Part shown: piece by piece, positions 1-9,337 of the stretch
How the letters are laid out: every line of letters begins with the position of its first letter
Numbering within the stretch: the first letter of the stretch is position 1
NCBI GenBank assembly: GCA_024743405.1
Contig: JANSWP010000002.1
Span: 124,001 to 188,000, forward strand
Reading direction: 5' to 3'
Length of the DNA: 64,000 nucleotides
From: Bacteroidota bacterium
GTDB taxonomy: Bacteria; Bacteroidota; Bacteroidia; Chitinophagales; Saprospiraceae
The notes under the pieces: model-generated
Database searches by the model: none
What the model was told of the DNA's origin: nothing
The model's input: the letters and a program-made list of their open reading frames with translations, nothing else
Translations under genes and position numbers: made by a program

Positions 1-657
1 CCCTATACCATGAGTCCTTTGGAAGCAGGTGGGTTCATCAATATTGATGACCAATCAAAAGAACGAGCGAATTTTCAATTCCACTTTGCGCCTATGCATC
101 TTGGAAAAGGGTATGATTATGACATGTATGATTTGTCGACCTATCCATCACACGATGGGTTCACCATTTTACCGTCCTTACTCAAACCGGAAAGTCGTGG
201 CTATATTGGTTTACGTTCTTCAAACCCAATGGATGCACCAGTTATTCAACCTAATTTCTTAGAAAAAGAGGCGGATTTGAATCAATTAATTAAAGGCAGC
301 AAAATCGCGTTGGAAATGATGGGTCAATCTGCTTTTTCACCATACTTGCAAGAATTGATTTCACTACCAGAAAATAGCTCTGACGATGTAATTGCAGAGC
401 ATATTCGCAATAGTATGGAGACCATTTATCATCCAATTGGAACTTGCAAAATGGGAAATGATGAAATGGCAGTTGTGGATTCCGAATTACGTGTTCATGG
501 TATTGAAGGTTTGCGAGTAGTCGATGCCTCTATCATGCCAGAAATCATAACAGGAAATACAAATGCGCCTGTTTATATGATTGCCGAGAAAGCAGCGGAT
601 ATGATTTTGGGAGAAGTTTCTGTAGCGCAAAACAAAGAAATTGCCCCTTACTCTTAA
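1..657 (+). CDS. GMC family oxidoreductase, C-terminal part (cut by window edge)
   Basis: This is the C-terminal part of an FAD-dependent glucose-methanol-choline (GMC) oxidoreductase of the choline/alcohol dehydrogenase (BetA-like) branch. The frame is open to base 1, so the N-terminal FAD-binding half lies outside the window. Visible family hallmarks are HPIGTCKMG, with the catalytic His, then LRVHGIEGLRVVDASIMP and NTNAPVYMIAEKAADMI, which carries the second catalytic-site residue (Asn) and the FAD-contacting end. The substrate cannot be read from this fragment; an alcohol or polyol is the family norm. Only 17 bp separate it from the downstream hydrolase gene, so the two are probably co-transcribed. 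Confidence 0.9.
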   Translation, partial: PYTMSPLEAGGFINIDDQSKERANFQFHFAPMHLGKGYDYDMYDLSTYPSHDGFTILPSLLKPESRGYIGLRSSNPMDAPVIQPNFLEKEADLNQLIKGSKIALEMMGQSAFSPYLQELISLPENSSDDVIAEHIRNSMETIYHPIGTCKMGNDEMAVVDSELRVHGIEGLRVVDASIMPEIITGNTNAPVYMIAEKAADMILGEVSVAQNKEIAPYS

Positions 658-674
658 ATTATCAAAAACGAATC

Positions 675-1508
675 TTGAATACAAACACCTTTCAAATCCC
701 TTTCGAAGATTTTGGCGGAGACGGCCCGATTTTACATTTTGCTCATGCCAACGGTTTTCCTCCAAACACTTATCAACGATTTTTAAAACCTTTTACAAAA
801 TCGTATAAAGTCATTGGTGTAAATCAAAGACCACTTTGGCAAGAAAAACCAAATGCGACTTCTAATTGGCATCAAGTCTCCGAAGATTTAATTCATTTTT
901 TGGATAGTCAAAATTTGAAAAACATCGTCGGAATGGGACATTCAATGGGAGCAGTCGCTACCCTTTTTGCAAGCATAAAACGCCCCGATTTATTTAGTCA
1001 TTTGATATTAATTGAACCTGTTTTCATTCCTCCTAAACAAATATTTTTATTTAGCCTGACTCCTTCCTTTCTACAAAAAAAAATGAACCCAATGATAAAA
1101 GGAGCATTAAGGAGACAAGATGTTTGGGGAAATAGAGAAGCCGTTTTTGAGTCTTGGCGGCGCAAACGCGTTTTTTCAAAATGGTCAGATGAAGTTCTTT
1201 GGGACTATGTTAATGCAGCCACTAAACCAAACAAAAGTGGACAATTTGAATTAACCTATAGTAAATATTGGGAAGCCAACTATTATGGGAGGGTTCCGAA
1301 AATTTGGGGCGATTTAAAAAAAGCAACCCACCCAATGATGGGTATTCGAGGAGCAAAAACCAATACCCTTTTTCCAGAAGCTTGGAAAAAATGGAAATCA
1401 CTTCAACCCAATGCAACCTTTTTAGAAATGGAAGATGTTGGACATTTAGTACCAATGGAAGAACCTGCTCTTATTAGCGAAAAAATATTAGCGTTTTTGA
1501 AGAACTAA
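675..1508 (+). CDS. alpha/beta hydrolase
   Basis: A 277-residue single-domain alpha/beta-fold hydrolase without a signal peptide, so cytoplasmic. The nucleophile elbow GHSMG puts the catalytic Ser at residue 90. HANGFP near residue 24 is the usual oxyanion-side loop, and the catalytic His is likely His257 in DVGHLVP. The start is TTG: no ATG lies upstream in frame, and the sequence is family-like from the first residues. It follows the GMC oxidoreductase by 17 bp, which suggests an operon, perhaps for oxidising and hydrolysing one class of compound (inference). The substrate is unknown; esterases, haloalkane dehalogenases and epoxide hydrolases share this fold. Confidence 0.85.
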   Translation: MNTNTFQIPFEDFGGDGPILHFAHANGFPPNTYQRFLKPFTKSYKVIGVNQRPLWQEKPNATSNWHQVSEDLIHFLDSQNLKNIVGMGHSMGAVATLFASIKRPDLFSHLILIEPVFIPPKQIFLFSLTPSFLQKKMNPMIKGALRRQDVWGNREAVFESWRRKRVFSKWSDEVLWDYVNAATKPNKSGQFELTYSKYWEANYYGRVPKIWGDLKKATHPMMGIRGAKTNTLFPEAWKKWKSLQPNATFLEMEDVGHLVPMEEPALISEKILAFLKN

Positions 1509-1635
1509 GGAACTCGGAGAAAATTTTAAGTGAGAATTTGACAATCCGCATTCAGAATTCTATTTCTTATTGAATAATCACCAAATTTGCGTGAATTTAA
1601 AATTGATGGAATTGACCTTGTAATTTTATAACATA

Positions 1636-3102
1636 ATGAAAAAAATATTAGTCGCAAACAGAGGAGAAATCGCAATTAGAGTCATGCGAACTGCCCAGAA
1701 AATGGGTATAAAAACAGTCGCTGTTTACTCAGAAGCAGATAGAAATTCACCGCACGTTCGTTTTGCAGACGAAGCTATTTTATTAGGTCCTCCTCCCTCT
1801 AACCAATCCTATCTATTAGGTAAAAAAATTATTGAAGAAGCAAAAAAACTGAATGTAGATGGCATACATCCAGGATATGGTTTTCTAAGTGAGAATGCTG
1901 GTTTTGCAAAATTAGTGGAGGAAAACAATATCACCTTTATTGGTCCAAAACCTCATTCCATAGAAATTATGGGAAGTAAATTGGCCGCCAAGGAGGCAGT
2001 CAAAAACTACGACATCCCAATGGTTCCTGGTATAGATGAGGCGGTTGAAGATGTCGAAAAAGCGAAATCTATTGCTAAAGAAATTGGCTTTCCTATTTTA
2101 ATAAAAGCCTCGGCTGGTGGTGGGGGAAAGGGTATGCGTATAGTCGAAAAGGAGGAAGATTTAGAAGAACAAATGGAAAGAGCGATTAGTGAAGCTATCT
2201 CAGCTTTCGGCGATGGATCTGTCTTTATTGAAAAATATGTGACGTCTCCTAGACATATTGAAATTCAAGTCTTGGCAGATACTCATGGCAATATAGTTCA
2301 TTTGTTTGAAAGAGAATGCAGTGTACAAAGAAGGCATCAGAAAGTAGTTGAAGAAGCCCCTTCGTCTGTATTAACACCTGAAATTCGAAAAGCAATGGGA
2401 GATGCCGCCGTCAAAGTAGCCAAAGCTTGTGATTATGTGGGCGCTGGAACCGTTGAATTTTTGTTGGATGCCGATAAAAATTTCTACTTTTTAGAAATGA
2501 ATACTAGATTGCAAGTAGAGCATCCCGTAACAGAAATGATTACAGGAATTGATTTGGTTGAACAACAAATCAAGGTAGCACGTGGGGAAAAACTAGCTTT
2601 TTCACAGAATGATTTAGCCATAAACGGTCATGCTGTAGAAGTCAGAGTATATGCAGAAGATCCACTCAACAACTTCTTGCCGAGTATTGGAAATTTGAGT
2701 ACTTATCAAGTACCAGAAGGTGAGGGTATTCGAACGGACGATGGTTTTGAAGAAGGCATGGACATTCCGATTTACTATGATCCAATGATTGCTAAACTCA
2801 TTACATATGGCAAAAATCGGACGGAGGCAATTCAAAAAATGATTGAAGCCATTTCAAATTATAAAATTGAAGGAGTACAAACAACATTACCATTTGGAAA
2901 ATTTGTTTGTGAACATGATGCTTTTAGGTCTGGAAATTTTGATACCCATTTTGTCAAAAACTATTACGCTCCAGAAAAGCTCAAAGCGCAGCAAAGAGCC
3001 GAAGCCAAAATTGCAGCTTTACTTGGATTGAAGATATATTTAGAAAATAAAAAGCAATTGAAAGTAATTGATGTAAAGGAATCAAATTGGCAAAATCGCT
3101 AG
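1636..3102 (+). CDS. accC: biotin carboxylase subunit of an acyl-CoA carboxylase
   Basis: ATP-dependent carboxylation of biotin on a carrier protein, the first half-reaction of acetyl- or propionyl-CoA carboxylase. The 488 residues follow biotin carboxylase order: N-terminal domain (MKKILVANRGEIAIRV), ATP-grasp domain with a glycine-rich loop KASAGGGGKGM at 157-167, the ERECSVQRRHQK bicarbonate/biotin region, EMNTRLQVEHPVTE, and the C-terminal domain. It is about 40 residues longer than E. coli AccC but lacks the BCCP domain of fused propionyl-CoA carboxylase alpha chains. The methylmalonyl-CoA mutase gene starts 16 bp downstream, so the likely role is propionyl-CoA carboxylase (inference). 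Carboxyltransferase and biotin carrier genes are not in this window. Confidence 0.9.
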   Translation: MKKILVANRGEIAIRVMRTAQKMGIKTVAVYSEADRNSPHVRFADEAILLGPPPSNQSYLLGKKIIEEAKKLNVDGIHPGYGFLSENAGFAKLVEENNITFIGPKPHSIEIMGSKLAAKEAVKNYDIPMVPGIDEAVEDVEKAKSIAKEIGFPILIKASAGGGGKGMRIVEKEEDLEEQMERAISEAISAFGDGSVFIEKYVTSPRHIEIQVLADTHGNIVHLFERECSVQRRHQKVVEEAPSSVLTPEIRKAMGDAAVKVAKACDYVGAGTVEFLLDADKNFYFLEMNTRLQVEHPVTEMITGIDLVEQQIKVARGEKLAFSQNDLAINGHAVEVRVYAEDPLNNFLPSIGNLSTYQVPEGEGIRTDDGFEEGMDIPIYYDPMIAKLITYGKNRTEAIQKMIEAISNYKIEGVQTTLPFGKFVCEHDAFRSGNFDTHFVKNYYAPEKLKAQQRAEAKIAALLGLKIYLENKKQLKVIDVKESNWQNR

Positions 3103-3118
3103 CCATTAAATCAAAAAA

Positions 3119-5248
3119 ATGAAACAGCCTGATTTTAAAAATATTCCTTTCAAACGTCCTGAAAATAATGCTTCAACTGAAGGACAAACTTGGCAAACGC
3201 CAGAAGGAATCGAAATAAAATCTTCATATTCAAAAGAAGACATTGAAGGTTTAGAGCATTTGAATTTTGTAGCAGGCATTCCGCCTTATTTACGAGGCCC
3301 ATACTCCTCTATGTACGCAGTTCGTCCTTGGACTATCCGACAATATGCTGGTTTTTCGACCGCAGAAGAAAGTAATGCTTTTTATCGCCGAAATTTGGCA
3401 CAAGGACAAAAAGGTTTGTCCGTTGCATTCGACTTAGCGACTCATAGAGGGTATGATTCTGACCACGAAAGGGTGAAAGGAGATGTTGGAATGGCAGGGG
3501 TGGCAATTGATTCGGTAGAAGATATGAAGGTCTTATTTGATCAAATTCCTTTGGACAAAATGTCTGTCTCAATGACTATGAATGGAGCCGTGATCCCAAT
3601 CATGGCCTTTTATATAGTAGCAGCAGAAGAGCAAGGTGTTGATAAAGTAAAACTCTCAGGAACCATCCAGAATGATATTTTAAAAGAATTCATGGTTCGC
3701 AATACTTACATTTATCCTCCTCAACCTTCCATGCGTATCATTGCCGATATTTTTGAATATACCTCTCAAAACATGCCCAAATTCAACTCCATTTCTATAA
3801 GTGGATATCATATGCATGAAGCAGGGGCGCCAGCACATTTAGAATTAGCATATACGCTTGCAGATGGACTAGAATATATTCGAGCCGGAATAAAAGTAGG
3901 TCTAAAAATTGACGATTTCGCACCTCGATTATCTTTCTTTTGGGGAATTGGAATGAATCATTTCATGGAAATCGCAAAAATGCGGGCAGCTCGAATGTTG
4001 TGGGCAAAAATCGTAAAACAATTCAATCCCACCAATCCAAAATCAATGGCTTTGCGGACCCATTGCCAGACTTCAGGTTGGAGTTTGACTGCACAAGATC
4101 CATTTAATAATATTGCTCGAACTTGTGTCGAAGCTATGGCAGCAGTATTTGGAGGAACACAATCTTTACATACTAATTCTTTAGATGAGGCATTAGCTTT
4201 ACCAACTGATTTTTCGGCAAAAATTGCACGTGACACTCAAAAATATATTCAAACTGAAACAGGGGTTATAAAGGTCGTTGACCCATGGGCTGGTTCATAT
4301 TATGTAGAATATTTAACGGATCAAGTAGCTAGAAAAGCATGGGAATTGATTGAGGAAGTCGAAGAATTAGGAGGTATGGCAAAAGCGATTGAAAACGGTT
4401 TGCCAAAATTAAGAATTGAAGAAGCTGCTGCCCGAAAACAAGCTCGGATTGATAGTGGTATTGATAAAATTGTGGGCGTAAACATTTTCCAAACAGAAGA
4501 TGATAAGGAAATTGATGTCTTGGAAGTAGATAATACTGCGGTACGAGAGGCGCAAATTCGAAGTATCAAAAAAATTAAAAAAGAAAGAGATGAAAACGCG
4601 GTTCAGAATGCTTTGAAAAATTTGGAAAAATGTGCTCAGAATGGGAAAGGAAATTTGCTTTCATCAGCTATTGAGGCGGCAAGGCTGAGGGCTACTTTAG
4701 GTGAAATCTCCAAAGCTATGGAAAAGGCATTTGGAAGATATAAGGCGCATACCCGTGCAGTGCAAGGTGTTTATTCAAATGAAATAAAAATGAATGAATC
4801 ATTTCAAGAAGCAAAAGCTTTAGCAGATAAATTTGCGGAATTAGAAGGTCGCCGTCCTCGAATTATGGTCGCCAAGTTGGGTCAAGACGGGCACGATAGA
4901 GGTGCCAAAGTTATTGCCACTAGTTTCGCAGATTTAGGTTTTGATGTGGATATTGGCCCACTTTTTCAAACACCTGAAGAAGCCGCTCGTCAAGCAGCTG
5001 AAAATGATGTGCATATTTTAGGTATCTCTTCTTTGGCGGCAGGACATAAAACTTTAGTTCCTGATACCATTAAAGCGTTGAAAAATTTGGAAAGAGAAGA
5101 TATTATGGTGATTTGTGGTGGAGTGATTCCGCCCCAAGATTATCAGTATTTATTTGATGCAGGAGTGGTTGGCGTATTCGGTCCGGGAACAGTTATTGCG
5201 GAAGCAGCAAAGGAGATTTTGAAAGTGATGATTGAGGGGATTGAGTAA
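3119..5248 (+). CDS. methylmalonyl-CoA mutase, catalytic (large) chain
   Basis: Adenosylcobalamin-dependent interconversion of (R)-methylmalonyl-CoA and succinyl-CoA. The 709 residues show the substrate-binding TIM barrel ([56 protein letters not shown]) and a C-terminal B12 domain with the DxHxxG signature DGHDRG, where His592 is the lower cobalt ligand. No small MutA-type subunit gene adjoins it. The length suits either a homodimeric enzyme or a large subunit with a distant partner. It is probably an operon with the biotin carboxylase, forming a propionyl-CoA to succinyl-CoA route, or the reverse. It ends at a bidirectional terminator. Confidence 0.95.
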   Translation: MKQPDFKNIPFKRPENNASTEGQTWQTPEGIEIKSSYSKEDIEGLEHLNFVAGIPPYLRGPYSSMYAVRPWTIRQYAGFSTAEESNAFYRRNLAQGQKGLSVAFDLATHRGYDSDHERVKGDVGMAGVAIDSVEDMKVLFDQIPLDKMSVSMTMNGAVIPIMAFYIVAAEEQGVDKVKLSGTIQNDILKEFMVRNTYIYPPQPSMRIIADIFEYTSQNMPKFNSISISGYHMHEAGAPAHLELAYTLADGLEYIRAGIKVGLKIDDFAPRLSFFWGIGMNHFMEIAKMRAARMLWAKIVKQFNPTNPKSMALRTHCQTSGWSLTAQDPFNNIARTCVEAMAAVFGGTQSLHTNSLDEALALPTDFSAKIARDTQKYIQTETGVIKVVDPWAGSYYVEYLTDQVARKAWELIEEVEELGGMAKAIENGLPKLRIEEAAARKQARIDSGIDKIVGVNIFQTEDDKEIDVLEVDNTAVREAQIRSIKKIKKERDENAVQNALKNLEKCAQNGKGNLLSSAIEAARLRATLGEISKAMEKAFGRYKAHTRAVQGVYSNEIKMNESFQEAKALADKFAELEGRRPRIMVAKLGQDGHDRGAKVIATSFADLGFDVDIGPLFQTPEEAARQAAENDVHILGISSLAAGHKTLVPDTIKALKNLEREDIMVICGGVIPPQDYQYLFDAGVVGVFGPGTVIAEAAKEILKVMIEGIE

Positions 5249-5266
5249 CAAGCTAAAACAATCAAT

Positions 5267-5305
5267 AAAAAAGCCTCACCGAAACTCAATTCGGCGAGGC
5301 TTTTT
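5267..5305. terminator. bidirectional terminator between mutase and pyrophosphatase genes
   Basis: An inverted repeat AAAAAGCCTCACCGAA / TTCGGCGAGGCTTTTT (one mismatch) with a 6-7 nt loop, flanked by A and T runs, lies between two convergent genes and can end transcription from both sides. Confidence 0.9.
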
Positions 5306-5324
5306 AGTATCTAGAAAGTCATTT

Positions 5325-7502
5325 TTATAACATTGGCGCAATAACCAAAGCTACAACTGACATCAATTTCAATAAGATATTCAAAGAAGGACCAGAAGTA
5401 TCTTTGAAAGGATCACCAACTGTATCACCAACAACTGTCGCTTTGTGAGCGTCAGAACCTTTATAATACATTTTACCGTTGATTTCAACACCTTCCTCAA
5501 ACATTTTCTTCGCATTATCCCAAGCACCACCTGCGTTTGATTGGAAAATCGCCATCAAAACACCACAAACAGTTACACCTGCTAATAATCCACCCAACAT
5601 TTCAGCACCACCACCGAAACCAACAATTGCTGGAGTTACAACAGCGATTAAGCCAGGAAGAACCATTTCACGAATAGAAGCCTTAGTTGAAATATCAACA
5701 CATTTGCTGTATTCTGCCTTTCCATCTGCTGCGTCAAATGTTTTTCGATCAGCATCATTCCAATCCTTCATTTCTTTTCCGTCATTCTTTTTCATCACAG
5801 CAAGAGCTGCTTTCAATTCAGGAATATCAGAAAACTGACGACGTACTTCCTCAATCATATCCATTGCCGCACGCCCGACCGCATTCATAGAAAGGGCAGA
5901 GAACAAGAAAGGTAACATACCACCAACTAACAAACCAGCCATTACTTTAGGATCTGCAATATTAATAGAAGTGATACCCGCAGTAGCCATAAAAGCAGCA
6001 AATAATGCTAAAGCAGTCAAAGCCGCAGAACCAATTGCAAAACCTTTTCCAATAGCCGCAGTTGTGTTTCCTACTGCATCTAATTTATCTGTTTTTTGAC
6101 GAACCTCTTTTGGTAATTCTGCCATTTCAGCAATTCCACCCGCGTTATCAGAAATTGGACCATAAGCATCTACTGCTAATTGGATACCTGTATTTGATAA
6201 CATACCAACAGCTGCGATTGCAATACCATATAAACCAGCTACTTCGTGTGCGCCAATAATTGCCGTTGCCAAAATCAAAATTGGAATTGCAGTTGATTGC
6301 ATACCCACACCCAAACCAGCGATGATGTTTGTTGCTGCACCAGTCAAAGATTGGTCTACAATACTTTGTACAGGTTTTGTACCAGTTCCAGTATAGTATT
6401 CTGTGATTTTTCCAATGGCAAGACCAGCAACCAAGCCCATAAGAATGGCATAAAATACGCCCATTGCACTGTATTCAGTAGCTCCAATAGTCCAAGAATC
6501 TGGAAGTATGGTTGTTACAATAAGAAAAGTAGCAACCAACATCAAACCAGCAGAAATAAATTCTCCCATATTTAATGCTTTGTGTGGATCTCCACCATCT
6601 TTTACTTTTACGAAGAAAGTACCAATGATAGATGTAATGATACCAACACCAGCCAAAACCAATGGCAATATAACGGCATTCATTCCACCAAAATCATTTG
6701 TTGTTTCAAAACCTTGAGTAGCACCAATAAAAGTAGCTCCCAATACCATTGTACCAATAATAGAACCTACATAAGATTCAAACAAATCAGCTCCCATACC
6801 AGCTACATCACCAACATTATCACCAACATTGTCCGCAATAGTTGCAGGATTTAAAGGGTGATCTTCAGGAATACCAGCTTCAACTTTTCCTACTAAATCC
6901 GCTCCAACGTCTGCTGCTTTGGTATAAATACCACCACCAACACGAGCGAATAAAGCAATAGAAGATGCACCAAAAGAGAACCCTGTCAATATAGTGATTA
7001 CTCTTGTCACCTGATCGGCATCTGCAACGCCGAACATATTACTATATAATAAAAACAAAGTTCCAAGTCCTAAAACACCTAATCCAACAACTCCAAGTCC
7101 CATAACCGCACCACCTGCAAAAGCAACTTCTAATGCTTTCCCAAGACTTGTACGAGCAGCTTGAGTCGTTCGCACATTTGCTTTTGTTGCGACTTTCATT
7201 CCGATGAATCCTGCTAAAGCAGAACAAATTGCACCGAGAACAAAAGACATAGCTACCAATGGAGAAGACTCCGCAGTATTTCCGCTAATTCCTAAAAGAA
7301 CAGCAACTGCGACTACGAAGATCGCCAATACTTTGTATTCTGCTTTTAAGAATGCCATGGCACCATCAGCAATGTGTTTAGCAATTTTTGCCATTTTTTC
7401 TGACCCGACATCTTGTTTTGATACCCAAGAAGATTTCCAAAATGTGTAAAGCAATGCAATTACACCAAATGCGGGAATCAACATTGTTAAAGTACTACCC
7501 AT
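5325..7502 (-). CDS. hppA: membrane-bound cation-translocating pyrophosphatase (K+-dependent type)
   Basis: Hydrolyses cytoplasmic pyrophosphate and pumps H+ and/or Na+ across the inner membrane. The 725-residue, roughly 16-helix protein carries the catalytic loop [19 protein letters not shown] followed by [22 protein letters not shown], and the C-terminal [18 protein letters not shown]. The diagnostic stretch [10 protein letters not shown] has Ala where K+-independent enzymes have Lys (GNTTKA), so it belongs to the K+-dependent clade, which includes H+, Na+ and dual pumps. The ion cannot be told by eye. A polar insert of about 50 residues ([18 protein letters not shown]) lies between two late helices. 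The gene has its own promoter and a long structured leader. Confidence 0.97.
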   Translation of the reverse strand: MGSTLTMLIPAFGVIALLYTFWKSSWVSKQDVGSEKMAKIAKHIADGAMAFLKAEYKVLAIFVVAVAVLLGISGNTAESSPLVAMSFVLGAICSALAGFIGMKVATKANVRTTQAARTSLGKALEVAFAGGAVMGLGVVGLGVLGLGTLFLLYSNMFGVADADQVTRVITILTGFSFGASSIALFARVGGGIYTKAADVGADLVGKVEAGIPEDHPLNPATIADNVGDNVGDVAGMGADLFESYVGSIIGTMVLGATFIGATQGFETTNDFGGMNAVILPLVLAGVGIITSIIGTFFVKVKDGGDPHKALNMGEFISAGLMLVATFLIVTTILPDSWTIGATEYSAMGVFYAILMGLVAGLAIGKITEYYTGTGTKPVQSIVDQSLTGAATNIIAGLGVGMQSTAIPILILATAIIGAHEVAGLYGIAIAAVGMLSNTGIQLAVDAYGPISDNAGGIAEMAELPKEVRQKTDKLDAVGNTTAAIGKGFAIGSAALTALALFAAFMATAGITSINIADPKVMAGLLVGGMLPFLFSALSMNAVGRAAMDMIEEVRRQFSDIPELKAALAVMKKNDGKEMKDWNDADRKTFDAADGKAEYSKCVDISTKASIREMVLPGLIAVVTPAIVGFGGGAEMLGGLLAGVTVCGVLMAIFQSNAGGAWDNAKKMFEEGVEINGKMYYKGSDAHKATVVGDTVGDPFKDTSGPSLNILLKLMSVVALVIAPML

Positions 7503-7616
7503 AATTTTTATGATTATTTAGTTTGTTAATTACCTGATTATCAACCTCGCAGCTCTAACTTTTTCAGCAAATTTGACAATTAGACAATTCTCAAAAAGGT
7601 TCTAGTTAAAATTTCC

Positions 7617-7706
7617 CCTAGAATAGGACAAGGTTCAATATTCGATGAAATAGCCAATTGGCTGAAAATCTTTCAATTACGAATATTGAACCTTGACTTA
7701 TCTAGG
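7617..7706 (-). promoter_or_regulatory. long inverted repeat in the hppA leader
   Basis: The arms are 7617-7644 and 7680-7706. Their inner 16 bp (caaggttcaatattcg / cgaatattgaaccttg) match perfectly, and pairing continues outward imperfectly to cctag/ctagg with one bulge. The 35-nt spacer contains the palindrome agccaattggct and a smaller tgaaa/tttca pair. It lies just downstream of a good hppA -7/-33 promoter, so the hppA mRNA should begin with this hairpin. There is no U-run after it, so it is not an ordinary terminator of the upstream Nudix gene. A regulatory or stabilising 5' UTR structure is inferred. Confidence 0.65.
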
Positions 7707-7723
7707 TTTTTCGTTTCGGGGCG

Positions 7724-7756
7724 CAAAAGTAAGGCAATATTTTATTTTGACCAAAA
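7724..7756 (-). promoter_or_regulatory. candidate Bacteroidota promoter for hppA
   Basis: Read on the minus strand this is TTTTG, 20 nt, then TACTTTTG, matching the Bacteroidota consensus (TTTG at -33, TAnnTTTG at -7). The predicted transcript starts near 7717, about 215 nt ahead of the hppA start codon. Confidence 0.6.
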
Positions 7757-7796
7757 CAAGATGGGTATTGGTTCATAAGGATTTGCAATAACACTA

Positions 7797-8423
7797 CTAT
7801 TTAGGCTGTATAACCTCTAATAATTCACTCATCATCATGGCTGTTGCTCCCCAAAGTGTTTTTCCATTCACATTATAATAGGGGACATTCTTTAAAGTCA
7901 TGTTTTGTCCGACCTTTAAATCGGTCTCTTGAATTATATCTGTTTTCTGAAAATCTGCAAATGGCACCTCTAAAATAGACTTGACCTCTCCAATTTGAGG
8001 AATGAATTCAGGTCGATAATTTAAAAACCCTACAAAGGGATAAACTAAAAAGTTGCTGACTGGAATATACAATTCGGTTAAGTTTCCTAGAACCTTTATG
8101 TCTTTGGCATTTACTCCTACCTCTTCTTCGGCCTCCCTCAATGCCCCTTGTTCATAGGTTGAATCTTCTTTTTCATATTTCCCCCCTGGAAAACTGATTT
8201 GTCCCTTATGCCTATCATTAGGGTTGCTAGAATCACGTTCGATAAAAACAATATGAGAATCTCCATCTTTTGGATAAAACAACGCTAGGACACAAGCCAC
8301 TCGTGCATCTTTAGGTGGTGTTCTGTAGTGTTGTCTAACTACATGAGACATTTTATAATGGGCAGTCAACCCAGGTAATGGTGCTTGTAATTTTAATTCA
8401 ACTTCCTGGATAAATTCAGTCAT
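7797..8423 (-). CDS. Nudix hydrolase, CoA pyrophosphatase (NudL/YeaB) type
   Basis: Expected to cleave coenzyme A or its derivatives to phosphopantetheine and 3',5'-ADP. The 208-residue protein has the motif that marks the CoA branch, ERDSSNPNDRHKGQISFPGG, directly before the Nudix box (residues 80-104, ending REAEEEVGV). The Asp in the first half of the box and the one-residue longer spacing to REAEEE also match NudL rather than MutT. It is cytoplasmic. It sits downstream of hemD, whose terminator separates the two. No other gene of CoA metabolism is close. Confidence 0.88.
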   Translation of the reverse strand: MTEFIQEVELKLQAPLPGLTAHYKMSHVVRQHYRTPPKDARVACVLALFYPKDGDSHIVFIERDSSNPNDRHKGQISFPGGKYEKEDSTYEQGALREAEEEVGVNAKDIKVLGNLTELYIPVSNFLVYPFVGFLNYRPEFIPQIGEVKSILEVPFADFQKTDIIQETDLKVGQNMTLKNVPYYNVNGKTLWGATAMMMSELLEVIQPK

Positions 8424-8450
8424 AAAATAAATTTCACAGCTTTTACAAAT

Positions 8451-8480
8451 AAAAAAACCCCGACAAAATGCCAGGGTTTA
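8451..8480 (-). terminator. terminator after hemD (minus strand)
   Basis: On the minus strand AAACCCTGGCA-TTT-TGTCGGGGTTT forms an 11-bp stem with two G-U pairs and is followed by a T run, just past the hemD stop codon. Confidence 0.75.
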
Positions 8481-8514
8481 ACAAACATACTATGAGAAAA
8501 CAACTTATAAGTTT

Positions 8515-9297
8515 TTAAATCTTGGGGTTTGATACTTTTAAGTAGTGTTCTAAAGCCATTGTCATGGACGGTGTTTCTGGAGCAGGAGCTTTTATATTTA
8601 TCTCTAACCCTCTATCAACAACCGCCTTACTGGTACTATTACCAAACACAGCAATTCTAGTTTGGTTCTGTTTAAATCCAGGAAAATTGTCATAAAGCGA
8701 CTTAATTCCTAATGGACTAAAGAAAACCAAAACATCGTAGGTTATATCTTTTAAATCGGAGAGGTCACTACTCACTGTTCTATACATCATCGCCTCTTGC
8801 CAATTAAATTCATTCTCATCCAAAAAATTCGAAACAGCTTTGGCACCAAGATTGGAACACGGCAGCAAGAATTTTTCCTTATCCTTATGCTTCAACAAAT
8901 AAGGCTTCAAATCCATTATTGTACGCTTACCTGAAAACACTTTTCGCTTTCTGTATATGATGAATTTCTGCAAATAATTAGCTACTGCCTCTGTTAAACA
9001 GAAGTATTTAGTATCCTGAGACATTTCGATTCGCATCGCAGTACACATACGAAAAAAATGATCAACAGAGTTTTTGCTAGTTAAAACGATAGCAGAAAAT
9101 TCGTCAGGTCTGACTCGTTGTTTGCGAAATTCTTTTTCCGTAACTGCCTCAACGTGTATGAAAGGGCGCCAATCTATTTGCAATCCAAATTTCTTCTCCA
9201 ATTCATAGTACGGAGAGCGTTCAGGCTTGGGTTGTGATATTAAGATCGATTTTACCATTTCGTGTAAGTTTCCCAATGCTTTACCATTTGTAGCCAT
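8515..9297 (-). CDS. hemD: uroporphyrinogen-III synthase family protein (HemD-like copy 1)
   Basis: The expected role is cyclisation of hydroxymethylbilane to uroporphyrinogen III in tetrapyrrole synthesis. Family-like segments are VKSILISQPKPERSPYYEL with FRPFIHVE at the N terminus, FSAIVLTSKNSVDHFF, a central KFLLPCSNLG, and DVLVFFSPLGIKSLYDNF near the C terminus. HemD is poorly conserved, so the call rests on overall layout and on its place next to a DUF4271 gene, a pairing common in Bacteroidota. Met14 (MVKSIL) may be the true start. A second HemD-like gene sits with hemC at about 42 kb, so this copy may have a specialised or diverged role. Confidence 0.75.
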   Translation of the reverse strand: MATNGKALGNLHEMVKSILISQPKPERSPYYELEKKFGLQIDWRPFIHVEAVTEKEFRKQRVRPDEFSAIVLTSKNSVDHFFRMCTAMRIEMSQDTKYFCLTEAVANYLQKFIIYRKRKVFSGKRTIMDLKPYLLKHKDKEKFLLPCSNLGAKAVSNFLDENEFNWQEAMMYRTVSSDLSDLKDITYDVLVFFSPLGIKSLYDNFPGFKQNQTRIAVFGNSTSKAVVDRGLEINIKAPAPETPSMTMALEHYLKVSNPKI

Positions 9298-9337
9298 CCA
9301 CTAACTATTTTTTATCTTTAATTATTAAGATTTCTTT

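Noticed and set aside
5479-5838. 119-codon open frame on the plus strand
   Set aside because: Antisense to hppA, whose frame and motifs are clear.
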